A stretch of 64,000 bases of DNA from the NCBI GenBank assembly GCA_043228905.1, contig JBHGNT010000007.1, forward strand, positions 5,580,001-5,644,000. Direction: 5' to 3'. The stretch comes from Azolla caroliniana (taxonomy: Eukaryota; Polypodiophyta). The notes beneath the pieces are model-generated. The model worked only from the letters and a program-made list of their open reading frames with translations, searched no databases and was not told the origin of the DNA. The stretch's first letter is position 1. Every line of letters begins with the position of its first letter. Shown in pieces: positions 18,455-29,791 of the stretch. A program made the position numbers and the translations under genes.

Positions 18455-18757
18455 TTTGGTGAACCCGACGTGAAAACACCAACCGATTAATATAATCGTG
18501 GGATTCACGAAAATAATATAATCTATACTTGTGGGATTCACAAGTTTCTTATATCTTTCTTTCAATCTAAATACATATTTTTATCTAAATATTGATTAAT
18601 CGAATACAATACACTCGTGGGATTCACGAAATTTCTATCTCTCTTTCTAAATAATCTATTCATTACTAGCCTCATCTCATATTCTTCTTTCTCCTATCCA
18701 AAACCTCAGTGGTTCCCACCCAACTCACGCAACGATCCGGCGCCAAAAGGCACGACA
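18455..18757 (+). repeat. CG4-A primer-site stub and truncated LTR4
   Basis: After LTR3 the primer-site motif runs only to GACGTG (18472). It is joined directly to the LTR interior (AACACCAACCGATTAATATA). The partial LTR runs to CACGACA at 18757, next to the ACGG duplication. It looks like a deletion or recombination product at a short GTGAA/CGAAA match. Confidence 0.8.
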
Positions 18758-18761
18758 ACGG

Positions 18762-19650
18762 TGACCGGATGAGAGGATCCCTCCAGAAAATGCCTCCATT
18801 GCATAAAAGAATCCACTATTGCCAATAGCTCCTTATCATGAATTTCGTAGTTGATTTCGGCGGCGTCAAACTTGCGTGAGTGAAAAGCCATAGGATGTAG
18901 CTTCTCATCATTCCCCTGTTGTGACAGAATCCACTATTGCCAATAGCTCCTTATCATGAATTTCGTAGTTGATTTCGGCGGCGTCAAACTTGCGTGAGTG
19001 AAAAGCCATAGGATGTAGCTTCTCATCATTCCCCTGTTGTGACAGAATGCTCCCCAATGCAAAATCCAATGCGTCAGCTTCGATAATAAATGGTTTTTCC
19101 GGATCGACATGAGCTAGAATTGGAGCTGATGTAAATTCCTTTTTAAGACTCTCGAAGCCACGTCCGTTTCTTCAGACCAAATGAACGGTTGTCCCTTCCT
19201 GGTAAGTTGTGTGAGAGGTAGAACGATCTTTGAGTAATCTTGTATGAACTTCCGGTAAAACTTGGCAAAGCCTAGGAAGCATTGCACATCCTGCACCGAA
19301 CGTGGAGTCTGCCATTCTACCACCATTTTGACCTTAGCTGGGTCCATGGAGATGCCTTTTGACGAAATGATGTAGCCGAGAAATTCCACTTGGTTGCACC
19401 CGAAATTACATTTTTCCAGCTTTGCATACAGACCATGTTCTCGAAGTCGTTTTAGTACTAATAGTACATGAGAATCATGTTCTTCTTGGGTCTTTGAATA
19501 AACCAGTAGATCATCCAAATAGATGATCAAACAATCATCCAATAGATCTCGGAATATATCATTAGCCATGTGCTGGAAGACTGCCGGTGCATTAGTGTGG
19601 CCGAACGGCATGACCGTATACTCGAAGTGCCCATATCTGGTGCGAAACGC
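18762..19650 (-). pseudogene. S1 pol fragment 2: RNase H and RT
   Basis: Minus-strand continuation of S1. From 19650 leftward it encodes RT from about [19 protein letters not shown] through IYLDDLLVYS and FLGYIISSKG to RNase H ([20 protein letters not shown]). A 118-bp tandem duplication and a frameshift near 19150 break it. Bordered by the A array (left) and C1 (right). Confidence 0.9.
18809..19044. repeat. 118-bp tandem duplication in S1 RNase H
   Basis: The segment starting GAATCCACTATTGCC and ending GTTGTGACA occurs twice in direct order (second copy offset by 118 bases). The junction lies at a short AGAAT match. The offset is not a multiple of three, so the duplication shifts the frame. 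Confidence 0.8.
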
Positions 19651-20442
19651 TGTCGTGAAGAAAACCGTCCATAAGCGGAATCGGCGCACCAAGGCGTGGG
19701 AACCGGTTCTTCACGCGCGCACGCTCCAAGTTGTACATAGAAGCGAATTAGGAGGATAATCGGCAGGAACGGGCCCTAACACAAGTGGAGACAAAGACCG
19801 CGCGAACAGTCTTTTCGGTCGCGCGCGTGAGCTGAGGAACTGTACGGGTCGGCGGCGTAACTACGCGGATGCGTGAAGAACGGAGCGGATCCCTGTTTGA
19901 AAGGGACAGGGAATAAAGCTGACATAACGGCCTGCTCGTGGGCCTATATAAGGAGCAGGAAAGAGCTGTTGCAGGATCTCGCGCAGAGAGGACGAAGTGC
20001 TGTCGGACCGTTTCTGGACGCTTCTCTCTCTGTTTCCTTCCTTCTTGAGCTCCATAGCTTTTCTGTGCAGGGTTCCGGGGAGGCTCGCGCTGTTTCGAGG
20101 AACGCCCGAGTGCTTCCGGCAGCACCTCCGACCTGCTACCCCTTTGTGCGTCGAAGCGAACAAGCATCGACATCTGTTCGCCGGCCTGTTCGGTTGTAAC
20201 CAACTTGTGCCCCATCGAGGGTTGTAGTCGTGTTAGCCATTTTTCTTAATATACATATTTAGTCATTCACATATGTCTGTGTCGGTGTCTGTTCGCGTTC
20301 TCCGTGCTGAAGGGCCGTGTCCTTGTGTATCCCCGGTCCTGCGTAGCCGGTTCTCTCTCTTTCTCCTCCCTCGCTTGCTCTTAGGTTCGAGACCCCCGCG
20401 GTCCCGCCTCGTTTCCACACGCACTTGCATAATATCTCGACA
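19651..20442 (+). repeat. CG4-C1 5' LTR
   Basis: 792 bp, tips TGTCGTGAAG...CTCGACA. A TATATAAGG box at 19945-19953 is followed by the likely transcript start about 30 bases on. The GC-rich region and the GACCCCCGCGGTCCCGCC stretch near the 3' end are shared with C2 and, in part, B. Confidence 0.92.
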
Positions 20443-20444
20443 TC

Positions 20445-20465
20445 TTTGGTGAACCCGACGTGAAG
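20445..20465 (+). other. Putative primer-binding site of CG4-C1
   Basis: TTTGGTGAACCCGACGTGAA two bases after the LTR, as in A and B. Confidence 0.7.
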
Positions 20466-20486
20466 GAGGTGGCAGAAGAGCAGAAG

Positions 20487-23400
20487 ATGAGGGGGTCGGA
20501 TCTTGCAGAGGCCATGGCTTCGGCCGTGGATCGGATTGTAAACGCGCGCGAGGGCACCGGTGCCCTCGACAGAGCTATTGAGGCGGTCGTCGGCACGATC
20601 GGCCGGTTCGATGGGAAGGATGCCACGAAGTATTTGGCGTCCTACGGTGCAGAGATGCTGATGCGGGACATTCCGGAAGAAAGGCGTCTTGCCGGATTTC
20701 CCCGAGTGGCGATGCCGAGCATCCATGCGGAGGTGCTCGAGGTGCGGGCGGAGAGCCGTACCTGGGAGGAGTTCGAAGGTCGGCTCCTAGAGAAATACGG
20801 GCTGGACGACGCGCTCCGGCTTTCGAAGCGAAGGTTCATGGTATGGGTGGAGTCCCCGGGGAAGGGAAGAAACGCGTCGGCACTCCTCCGGGAGTTCGAG
20901 GAAAACTTTGCGCGCCTTTCGGCGCTCGACCGAACCATCCTGGACACGAGCCGGGTCTTGCTGTTTGTCAAGTCGGTCGACGAGCGGGATCGGGAGCAAG
21001 TGGGCCTCTTGCTGGAAACCGAAGACGGGCTCACTACTGACTGGGCGGCTGTCAAGAAAGTCTGTGGCCGTTTCGACAAACGGCGAGAGTGGGCGGATAA
21101 CGGGGCAACCGGGTTGGGCTCGGTCGCAGCAAGGAAGCTCGAACCAGCGCCACAGGTGCGAAAGGAAGAGACCCGAGAGTGGTTGGAAACCGGTTCGGCT
21201 TCGACCGGCGTAGTCAGAGGCTCAACCGGAGGAGCGGCGCTGGAGGAATTGACGAGGGCGATAAAGGACCTCCAAATCGCGCAAGCCCGAAGGGAAGGTG
21301 GCGAACCGGCTCGTGACCGACGGCCGGCGACAGGAAACAGGTGCATGTGGTGCGATGAAGTCGACCACATTCGGAAGGACTGCGGCGACTTCGCGGAGGC
21401 GCTGAGGAACAGGGTGGTGTACCTGTGGGAAGGACGGGTGCATGCCAGCGACACCCGAAGGGCCCTGAGCCGAAACGACGGGCGAGGTGGTATGAAAAGG
21501 TTGATGGAAGAGGCGGCGGCCCGACACGCGGAAACCGTCCACTACTCGGCGTCGGCCGGCATTCGAGTCGGGGGCGGCGAGGCCCGAAGGGAAAGCAAAG
21601 CCGGATTCTGGCCGACGATGCTGGAAGGCCTTGCCGGTGCAAGGCTTAAAAGGGAGGAATCGGACCTTGCGGAGAAACGAGTACGGGAGATGACCGGGTG
21701 GAGCGACCCGGTCGAGGAAAAGACGGGCTTCGTGGAAGCCGCTTGCCAGAACTACGAGGCTCTGGTAGAAGAGAAGCGGGTGGGGAAACCCGGGACGACC
21801 GGGCCCTCACAACGATACGAGACTCGGTCCGGGCCACGACGGGACGAAGCCGGCGGGGCCGGTACGCAAGATAAACCCCAGAAGGGCAGGTACCGTCTGG
21901 GGACGGAGATAGAAAGGACCACGGACTTACGAAAGGTCCTGGAGGAACGGATCCTCGACAGCAAGGTGGAGCTGTCGTTACGAGAGGTGCTGGGAATCGC
22001 CAAGAAGGAGTTCCACGACTCCATCGTGGACTTGGTGAAACGGAAGAGGCTGTCAACGGAGACAGAACCGGAAAGACCGGTGGAAGTGCGGACGACGCAC
22101 CTAGACGACATGGCGCTGGGAGACGAGTGGGCGGAAAGCCACTATTCGAGACCACACTGGGCCCGAGCGACCACGGAAACCCCGGTGAAGATCGGCGATG
22201 TCCAGGAACCGGTGATAGCTTTGGTGGACCACGGATCGGAGATCAATTTGATATCCATGGACTTCTATAAGAAGGGCAAATGGCTGATCAACACCAAGCA
22301 CGGGTGGAAAATAAGGGCAGCAACGCGCGCCACCGAGGAACTGCACGGGGCCTGTCCGAATGTGCGAGTCAAGATCGGCGACGTCGAGATTGACCAGCAC
22401 TTCTTCGTGCAGGAGACGTCTTCGCATCCGGTCATACTGGGAGAGCCGTACATCACGGCGGCGCGAATGGAGACCAAGGTGCTGGACAATGGTTCGGCCT
22501 ACGCGAGGGTCAAAAGCCAAGACGGGCGCCATTCGGTCCAGTTTCTGACGGTACGGCCGAACCACGAACGTAACTGTTACGGGCATGACCATATAATATC
22601 CCGTGGTGAGAATTGTCGTAGTATTCTATACACGTGGATAAGTGTGAGGGTTAAACAAAGAGTCTAAAGAAGGGGAGGATTACTTTTAATCCTCGGGATT
22701 GAGACAACCCATGAGGCCAAGTGTGAACATGGCTGGGGGCCTTGAGAATTACTATAAATAAGAGGCCTAGCTACCCTCATTTGGGGCATGCATTGACTAC
22801 GTCGAGACTCTGTCCGTGAGTGGAACGACTCTTGTAGCAAGCGCGCTATTGTCCAGGTACGACTCGACGCCAAGGCGGTGGTATGGGACGCCGATCGAGG
22901 CTCGAGTCCGTCTCGATCCCTTCGCTCGGGGGTGGTCGGGTGGATCGGCACCCTTCTTTCTCTCTTTTCTCTCTATTCTTTCTAGATCTATCATTGATAT
23001 ATCCTTATTTTATGCTTACTTTAGTACCTAATCTCTAATATTTGGTATCGGAGCCTATGTACTAACGTTTCTTTTGGTTTTCTTTTTGTCTTCGCGTGGG
23101 ATGGCGATTGATCGTTGTGCGGTCGCCTTCATGCAGACAAGGATTAGCGAAAGAACTTCGGTAAATTTTCCTTAATTTTTTATCTAATTTTTTCTTCTCC
23201 CTTCTATACATGTGTATACTTAATATGTAGTTTTTTTTTCATATATTCAATGATGTTGACGTGGTATTTAATTGGTTATCTTAAACGTTTACATATGTCC
23301 ACGAGGTCAATACCTCGTTTGACATATAAATCATATGTGATGAGTGTCGTATGCGTACGAGGTTACTACCTCAATTGCGTATTACGTTCACGAACATATG

Positions 23401-26400
23401 TTACGTTCGCGTACGAGGTCAATACCTCGATTCGTTCGAAATGATATGCGTTGGATTTACTATGCGTAAGAGGTCAATACCTCAATTGCGAATTACGCTT
23501 AACCTTATTTTCGGATGTTTCGTGTGCGTAGAGGTATATGCCTCGATTACGTATCCCGAATACATCATTGTTGGCTATATAAAAAAAAACGATTCATTTA
23601 GTATACGCATATGTGGTCACTTATATACGTCTCTGATCGTATATATGTGATATATTGACATATGTGTATATTTTAGATTACGTGATTCATATCAAATGTT
23701 TTCCTAATTGGGGAGAGGATTTTGGTGGCCGTCCTCACATTTTTGTGAGAATGGCGTTGTCACCATCCCTTTTATCAACAATTTTTATTGTTGAAATTCC
23801 CGTTGGTCACTTTGATCTTTCGTTACGTAACGAACCTCGTATAGCCAAAATGATGTTGAATACGTCGGGCTTGATCCACATCAAGTAGGGTCGCTCTAAT
23901 GACACACGTATCCAACATCTCCCCTCGTTACATGGATACAATGCCACCATGAGCTCATTCTTACGATCGCCATTCGTAATGACGTGACCATGTGATGGGC
24001 CACATGAGCCTACGAAGACACAAGGGCTCATTCGGCTTGACCATTAGGTTACACTTTGGCATATGCCATTGTACTTACGAGGCTTGAGGGTAGGTAGCGT
24101 ACAACCATAGTGGGTAATAAATGAGGGAGAAATAAGGCCACTTGACCTATATGTTTCTTTTAAAAAAACATATAGGGGCAAATGCCTCGCATATCTCGAA
24201 TACGCCTCAAACATTAAACATTCAAGACGCGCAATCTACTTGGTTGGCTCAAGTGTTTAATGTATTTGTCCTCGAGGTCTCGAGTTCAAATATGACCAAC
24301 ACCATACAACATCGTTGATACATATGACTATAATACATGTTTAGACTTTAGGTCTAAGTGCACTTCGGGGTCCTCGTAATAGGACTTAAAGAGCCGAAAC
24401 CACATATGTGGGCACAGAAACATAGTTATTGTTAACATTTTTTTCGTGTATAAACTATTCATGACGCGAACATACATGGTTGAGCCTCGGGGAGCCGCCA
24501 TGAAAAAAATCGATATAGAGATCAGGGAAAGGCATTCATTTGTCACCCCCATGGTTTTTAAAACACCTCTGTGTTACCATAGTAACCTGATCTTGAACCT
24601 CATCTCATACGTCTAGAGGGGTATTGACGTGAGATCATGATATCGATTAATGTTTGCCCATGATATGTTTACACCACGACAAGATGTTATGACTATTTGT
24701 CTGACCTTATCTTATTTCTTTGCCAGAAATAATCATTCAATGGCTCAGAATAACGACCCGATGCCCTCCGCTCAAGCGGAAAGACCTCAAGGAAATCCTC
24801 CTGGGACAATGTCCATTGAGGCGTATATTTTACAAGTACAACATTTCCTTAGTTCAACCGCGCAGCAGTTGACCGAATTTCGGCAATCTCAAAGTGCTCT
24901 CGAGGCACGAGTCATTAGTCTCCAAAATGAGATTAATAGACCTGATGAGCGTCAGGGTGAACCATCATTTGTCGTAAAGCCATTTACGGGAGATAAAAAG
25001 GAAAGAACCGAAGAAGCAATCTGCACGTGGCTGGGCCGATGGGAGTCTCATTTTGAGCTCTATCCCACGCCAGATAGTACGAAGATTGCATATGTCGGCC
25101 GAGAACTAGGGGGTAAGGCCGCCGCTTGGTGGCGTGGGCTCCGAACTTTGGGGAGATTGCCCGAGACCTGGACAGACTTTGTCACAGTTTTCAAGGGTCA
25201 ATTTCTACAACCTCCCTCTCGAACCGAGGCAGCACAAGCTTTAATGAACCTCTCTAGCAGGAAGTTTTCCTTGCTAGAAGACTATGTCCACCATGCTAGA
25301 ACCCAAATCCAAAAATCGGGTCTAGAAGGGGACAATTGGTTAATAGCTTGTTTTGTCAATGGCATCCCCAATTCGGACTATCACTGGATAGTGCACGATA
25401 AGGATCCAAAATCCTTCGAAGAGGCCGTTGAGATAGTTCTTCGCTATCAACGCACTTCGAAGAAGAACCATAACAAACCCAACGAAGCGCCCGGGACTAA
25501 GCAGTCGCAATTCGTTGGGAAACGCAAGACACCCAACGAATTCATGGATCGCGATTATAAGCGACAACATCCTTTTTGTGTATTCTGCAAAAAGAAGGGT
25601 CATACAAAAGAGCAATGTCGTAAGCTCCAACGAAAAGAGCACGACGCCAAACCTAAAGCTACAGACCATAAAGGTCAGATTCCTAATGTCCTTCAGGTCT
25701 ATACACATCATTTGAGTAATTGTCAATGTTCTTTCCCTCATTATGTATTGGGTCCCAATGATTTACTACGTGCAAACGGGTATATCAATGGATCTCCCGT
25801 ACAATTTTTATTTGATTCGGGAAGCTCACACAATTTTGTGAATGATCATTTGGTACAGATATGGGGAATCCAACCCACCGTAAGTGATCACACCTACACG
25901 GTGCACTTGGCTGATGGAAGACTACAACACATCAACGGGGCGATTCATTCTTTAGGAATTTCTATTGATACCTATATAGAGGAAGTAGACTTCCATGTAA
26001 TGAATCTTAGTACCACCGATGTAATACTGGGTTATCCCTGGTTTTATAATAAAAGCTCTTCTTTATTTATTGATTGGGTTCGCCATTCCATTTCTTTTGT
26101 ACTCAACGATTGTACGCATTTTATTCAATGTGTAACAAAACAATCCCTCTCGATTGTTTCCTCGTGTCCATCAATATCCGAGTTGTCTTGTTCTACGTTA
26201 TTTTATTGTGTACTTGATCCGGACATTCACGTTTACAATATCGATAATGTCTCGGGTCAATTAACATATTTTGAACAAAAACAACTTGATGAAATCGTAA
26301 ACGATTTTCGTGATGTTTTTCCGAGTGAACTACCCGATGGTTTACCTCCTAAACGTAATATAGACCATCGTATAGATATTGTACCTGGCATTGCACCCAT

Positions 26401-29400
26401 TAGTATACCTCCGTATCGCCTAAGTCGATCTGAAGAGGATGAGGTAGCTAAGCAACTTAAGGACTATTTACGAATGGGTTATATACGTTATAGTAAATCT
26501 CCATGGGGTGCACCAGTTCTCTTGGTTAAAAAGAAAGAGGGCACATGGCGTATGTGTATTAATTACCGACGCTTGAATAAAGTGACGATCAAGAATTCGT
26601 ACCCATTGCCCCGGGCTGACGATCTAATTGACCGTCTCCAGGGAGCTCGGTATTTTACGAAACTTGATCTCCGTACTGGCTACCATCAAATACGAATAAG
26701 TGAGGACGATGTTCCTAAAACAGCATTTCGTACGCGCTACGGCCATTATGAGTTTTTGGTTATGCCTTTTGGTTTGACCAATGCTCCGGCTACATTTCAA
26801 CAAGAAATGAATGACATTTTCCGAGAACAACTTGGAAAATTTGTCGTTATCTTCTTAGATGATATTTTAGTTTATAGCCGTACATTACAAGAACATGCTA
26901 GACATGTCCGCTTTGTTTTACAAATATTGCGTGACAAACAATTTTACGCGAAGATCTCAAAATGTGAGTTCTTCAAGAAATCAATTACTTATCTTGGACA
27001 TCTCATAACCGAACGAGGAGTTGAAATTGATCCTTCTCGCATTGAGAAAATCAAGCTTTGGCCCACTCTTCGGAATATTCGAGAAGTTCGATCATTCCTT
27101 GGTTTTGTGGGGTTTTTGTGAAAGTCTCTTCGTAATTACTCCCAATTGACGACGCCGTTTACTGATCTTTTAAAAGGTCAAACGCGTAAGTCTACAAAAC
27201 CTATTGTGTGGAATGCTACACTAGACCTTGCCTTTAAGGAACTCAAGGACATGGTATGCAAGGCTCCTTCACTTCTTTTACCCGATCCTTCAAAACCTTT
27301 TGAGGTTGAAACCGACGCAAGCGATTATGCTATAGGTGCTGTCTTGTATCAAGATGGTAAACCAATAGCATTCGAGAGTAAGAAACTTGATTCTGCTCAA
27401 TGTCGGTATACCGTTCAAGAAAAGGAATTATTTGCGGTTATACATGCGCTCAAAACATGGCGCCATTATCTTTATGGAAATCGCTTTGTGGTAACTACGG
27501 ACCACGAGTCCTTGAAATATTTTTGTGACCAACAAGACCTGAAAGGTCGTAAGGCACGATGGGCTGATCTCATCCAGGACTTTGATTTTTCCATACGATA
27601 TCGTAAAGGTTCCATGAATACTGTCGCTGATGCACTAAGTCGCATCCGTGAAGTTAACATGCTTAGCTTCACTGAAATAACATTAGATCTTTATGATCAC
27701 CTTCGAGGAAAGTATCCTGATGACAATTATTTTGCAAAATACTGGGCAAGAGTCGAGTCTGGAACAGACACCACCACACCCTCGAAGGAATACTTCCACA
27801 TTGCTAACGGTCTGCTCTACCGTAATGGGAAGGTTTGTGTTCCAGATTTACCTGAGGTCAAAAAGAGAATTCTTTTTGAATGCCATGATGCACCCTCAGC
27901 AGGGCACCCTGGAATACATCGTACACTCGTTCTCATCTCCACTCAATTTTATTGGCCTAAGATGCGTCCTGACATACATAGCTATGTGACTAAATGTCAC
28001 CAATGTCAGGTTAACAAAGCCGAGCGACTTAAAGCCGCAGGACTTTTACATCCCTTGGACATTCCCAATAAGAAGTGGGAAAGTATATCCATGGATTTTA
28101 TTGTTGGCCTTCCTCGCACCCAAAAAGGTCATGATGTCATCTGGGTTGTCGTTGATAGACTAACTAAAATGGCCAGATTTATTGCTACTAAAACCACGGT
28201 AACAGCTCCTGAATTGGCTTACCAATTCGTTGACGAATTGTTTCGTTTTTATGGGTTACCGATGGATATCGTGAGTGACCGAGATCCGAAGTTTACTAGT
28301 GACTTCTGGACGCAAGTCTTTAAGAAGTTAGAAACTACGTTGAGCATGAGCTCCACGGATCATCCTCAATCCGATGGACAGACAGAACGAGTAAATCAAA
28401 TTATTGAGGACATGCTTCGAGCATACGTTGGTGCAAAACCAACAAAATGGGAACGTTACCTCCCAATTTTGGAGTTTGCTTATAACAGCTCCAAGCATAC
28501 GTCGACGGGATATAGTCCTTTTATGTTGATGTATGGATTTCAGCCACGAGCCCCGATTGATGTTAATATACATCATGATGAGTTGCGAAGTACGCAAAAC
28601 TTTCTTCGGGATATGCAAGATATGTTGCATATTGCACGGGATAATATAAAAACAGCTCAATATAGAGCGCGTTTTTATGCCGATCATCACAGGCAACCTC
28701 GTGTATTCAGCCCTGGACAGAAGGTATTTTTACGTGTACCTCACAATTCTAAGACATTGTCTACGGGTAAGTGCGCTAAGTTAGCCCCACGGTTTTGTGG
28801 ACCTTTTACAGTCCTCAAACGCATTGGATCATCAGCCTATCGTCTCGCTCTTCCCGATGGTGTTGGAATCCATCCAGTCTTTCATGTAAGTCGTCTAAAA
28901 GAACTTCTAGGTTTTGGCGACAATACAGTTACAACTGAAACTCTGGTTACTTCTGAAGATTTATCTTCTAAACCACATGTACCAGAAAGAATTCTCGATG
29001 TTAAAACAAAAAAATTACGTGCTAAGGAAATCCGAGAATTTAAAATAAAATGGATGGATAAATCAATCAAAGATGCCACATGGGAACGCGAAACGACTCT
29101 AAGAACTAACTTCCCTAACTTTCCATTGCAAGAGTGCAATGTTTTAAAGAGGGGGAGTATGTTACGGGCATGACCATATAATATCCCGTGGTGAGAATTG
29201 TCGTAGTATTCTATACACGTGGATAAGTGTGAGGGTTAAACAAAGAGTCTAAAGAAGGGGAGGATTACTTTTAATCCTCGGGATTGAGACAACCCATGAG
29301 GCCAAGTGTGAACATGGCTGGGGGCCTTGAGAATTACTATAAATAAGAGGCCTAGCTACCCTCATTTGGGGCATGCATTGACTACGTCGAGACTCTGTCC

Positions 29401-29669
29401 GTGAGTGGAACGACTCTTGTAGCAAGCGCGCTATCGTCCAGGTACGACTCGACGCCAAGGCGGTGGTATGGGACGCCGATCGAGGCTCGAGTCCGTCTCG
29501 ATCCCTTCGCTCGGGGGTGGTCGGGTGGATCGGCACCCTTCTTTCTCTCTTTTCTCTCTATTCTTTCTAGATCTATCATTGATATATCCTTATTTTATGC
29601 TTACTTTAGTACCTAATCTCTAATAGTAACCGCGACTCCCTCGGTTCCGAAAACCGAGAGGATTTTTAG
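20487..29669 (+). CDS. gag: CG4-C1 ORF1: Gag and protease, split by D at 22574/29626
   Basis: The first ATG is at 20487. The frame is open to 22574, is interrupted by D, and resumes at 29631 to a TAG at 29667-29669. Residues 1-200 are the Gag domain shared with A and B ([20 protein letters not shown] ... [15 protein letters not shown]). One CCHC knuckle [14 protein letters not shown] starts near residue 286. A retropepsin with DHGS in place of DTGS ([14 protein letters not shown]) starts near residue 577, and the flap-end motif VILGEPYI follows. Apart from D the frame has no break. ORF2 lies in the -1 frame, which is open across this stop. Confidence 0.88.
22575..23040 (+). repeat. D 5' LTR
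   Basis: 466 bp starting TGTTACGGGC and ending CTCTAATA. The 3' terminal dinucleotide is TA rather than CA in both LTRs. TATAAATA box at 22753-22760. The end is fixed by the primer site on this side and by the target duplication at the other LTR. Confidence 0.9.
23043..23054 (+). promoter_or_regulatory. D primer-binding site (initiator Met tRNA type)
   Basis: TGGTATCGGAGC, two bases after the LTR. It differs at one position from the usual plant TGGTATCAGAGC. Confidence 0.85.
23303..23544 (+). repeat. Five spaced hairpin repeats in the D leader
   Basis: Palindromes of the form GAGGT-NNNN-ACCTC occur at 23303-23316, 23359-23372, 23415-23428, 23470-23483 and 23531-23544 (the last is GAGGTATATGCCTC). 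Spacings are 56, 56, 55 and 61 bases. Flanks such as TATGCGTACGAGG and CAATTGCG also repeat. Confidence 0.8.
23545..24739 (+). other. Remaining D leader, no gene seen
   Basis: About 1.2 kb between the hairpin repeats and the gag ATG. It contains many short ATG-started frames but none convincing. A tRNA-like pair of boxes lies at 24239-24292 (box A TTGGTTGGCTCAAGTG; box B-like GAGTTCAAATATG about 43 bases on). An inverted repeat of ACATATAGG occurs around 24150-24175. Confidence 0.5.
24740..29173 (+). pseudogene. gag-pol: D Gag-Pol polyprotein with one internal stop
   Basis: From ATG at 24740 ([10 protein letters not shown]) the frame covers 1478 codons with one TGA at 27119-27121 (codon 794), in the connection after RT where relatives have Tyr-Arg. 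CGA to TGA would explain it. In order: retrotransposon Gag ([15 protein letters not shown]), CCHC knuckle [14 protein letters not shown], protease [13 protein letters not shown] with FLDDILVYS, RNase H ([13 protein letters not shown]), integrase HHCC ([15 protein letters not shown] ... CHQC), core ([26 protein letters not shown]) and a C-terminal chromodomain-like end ([14 protein letters not shown] ... [15 protein letters not shown]). The final stop lies in the 3' LTR. Confidence 0.9.
29160..29625 (+). repeat. D 3' LTR
   Basis: 466 bp, TGTTACGGGC...CTCTAATA, directly after GAGGGGGAGTA. TATAAATA at 29338-29345. It is followed by the GTAAC duplication and the rest of C1 ORF1. Confidence 0.92.
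29661..29669 (+). promoter_or_regulatory. Possible -1 frameshift site at the C1 ORF1 stop
   Basis: The ORF1 end reads GAT|TTT|TAG. A P-site Phe tRNA on TTT can re-pair with TTT one base back, giving TTT|TTA|GAG in the ORF2 frame. I read that frame codon by codon and found no stop from here to the ORF2 ATG at 29792. It is not a classical X XXY YYZ heptamer. C2 has the same bases, but its spacer carries indels and stops. Confidence 0.4.
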
Positions 29670-29791
29670 AGAGGACTGCCAAGGCGTGGGGCCGCGACAG
29701 TCCGGATGCTCCGGGAAAACCCCACATCTGTACGATAAAACCGTGTACAATAGGTAGGAAATTTTGCTTCTCCGATAGCGGAGCATGTACG

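Larger units (their letters stand above)
1210..18757 (+). mobile_element. CG4-A tandem LTR array (three LTRs plus a partial fourth), host to S2 and B
   Basis: The order is LTR1 (1210-1981), internal 1 (1982-4123), LTR2 (4124-4917), internal 2 (4918-5553 plus 11316-12727), LTR3 (12728-12754 plus 17686-18452), a stub of the post-LTR motif (18455-18472) and a 5'-truncated LTR4 (18472-18757). One ACGG target duplication flanks the whole block, so the tandem structure arose inside a single insertion, presumably by unequal recombination. There is no RT, RNase H or integrase in either internal domain. Each internal region carries a Gag-like ORF and ends in the conserved stem-loop plus purine tract. 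S2 split internal 2 and B split LTR3. Confidence 0.85.
22575..29625 (+). mobile_element. D: young chromovirus inserted in C1 ORF1
   Basis: 7051 bp with target duplication GTAAC (22570-22574 and 29626-29630). Two 466-bp LTRs differ at one base that I can see (T at about 22847, C at the matching base near 29432). tRNA-iMet-type primer site, a long 1.7-kb leader, one gag-pol ORF with a single stop codon, and purine tract GAGGGGGAGTA. The D insertion postdates C1. Confidence 0.93.

Noticed and set aside
20443-20465. Self-priming for the CG4 elements, as in S2
   Set aside because: I looked for the complement (CTTCACGTCGGGTTCACC) in the A, B and C LTRs and found only scattered 6-8 base matches, none near the predicted transcript start.
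23303-23544. CRISPR-like array
   Set aside because: Repeats are 14-base palindromes with similar, not unique, spacers, in the leader of a eukaryotic LTR element.
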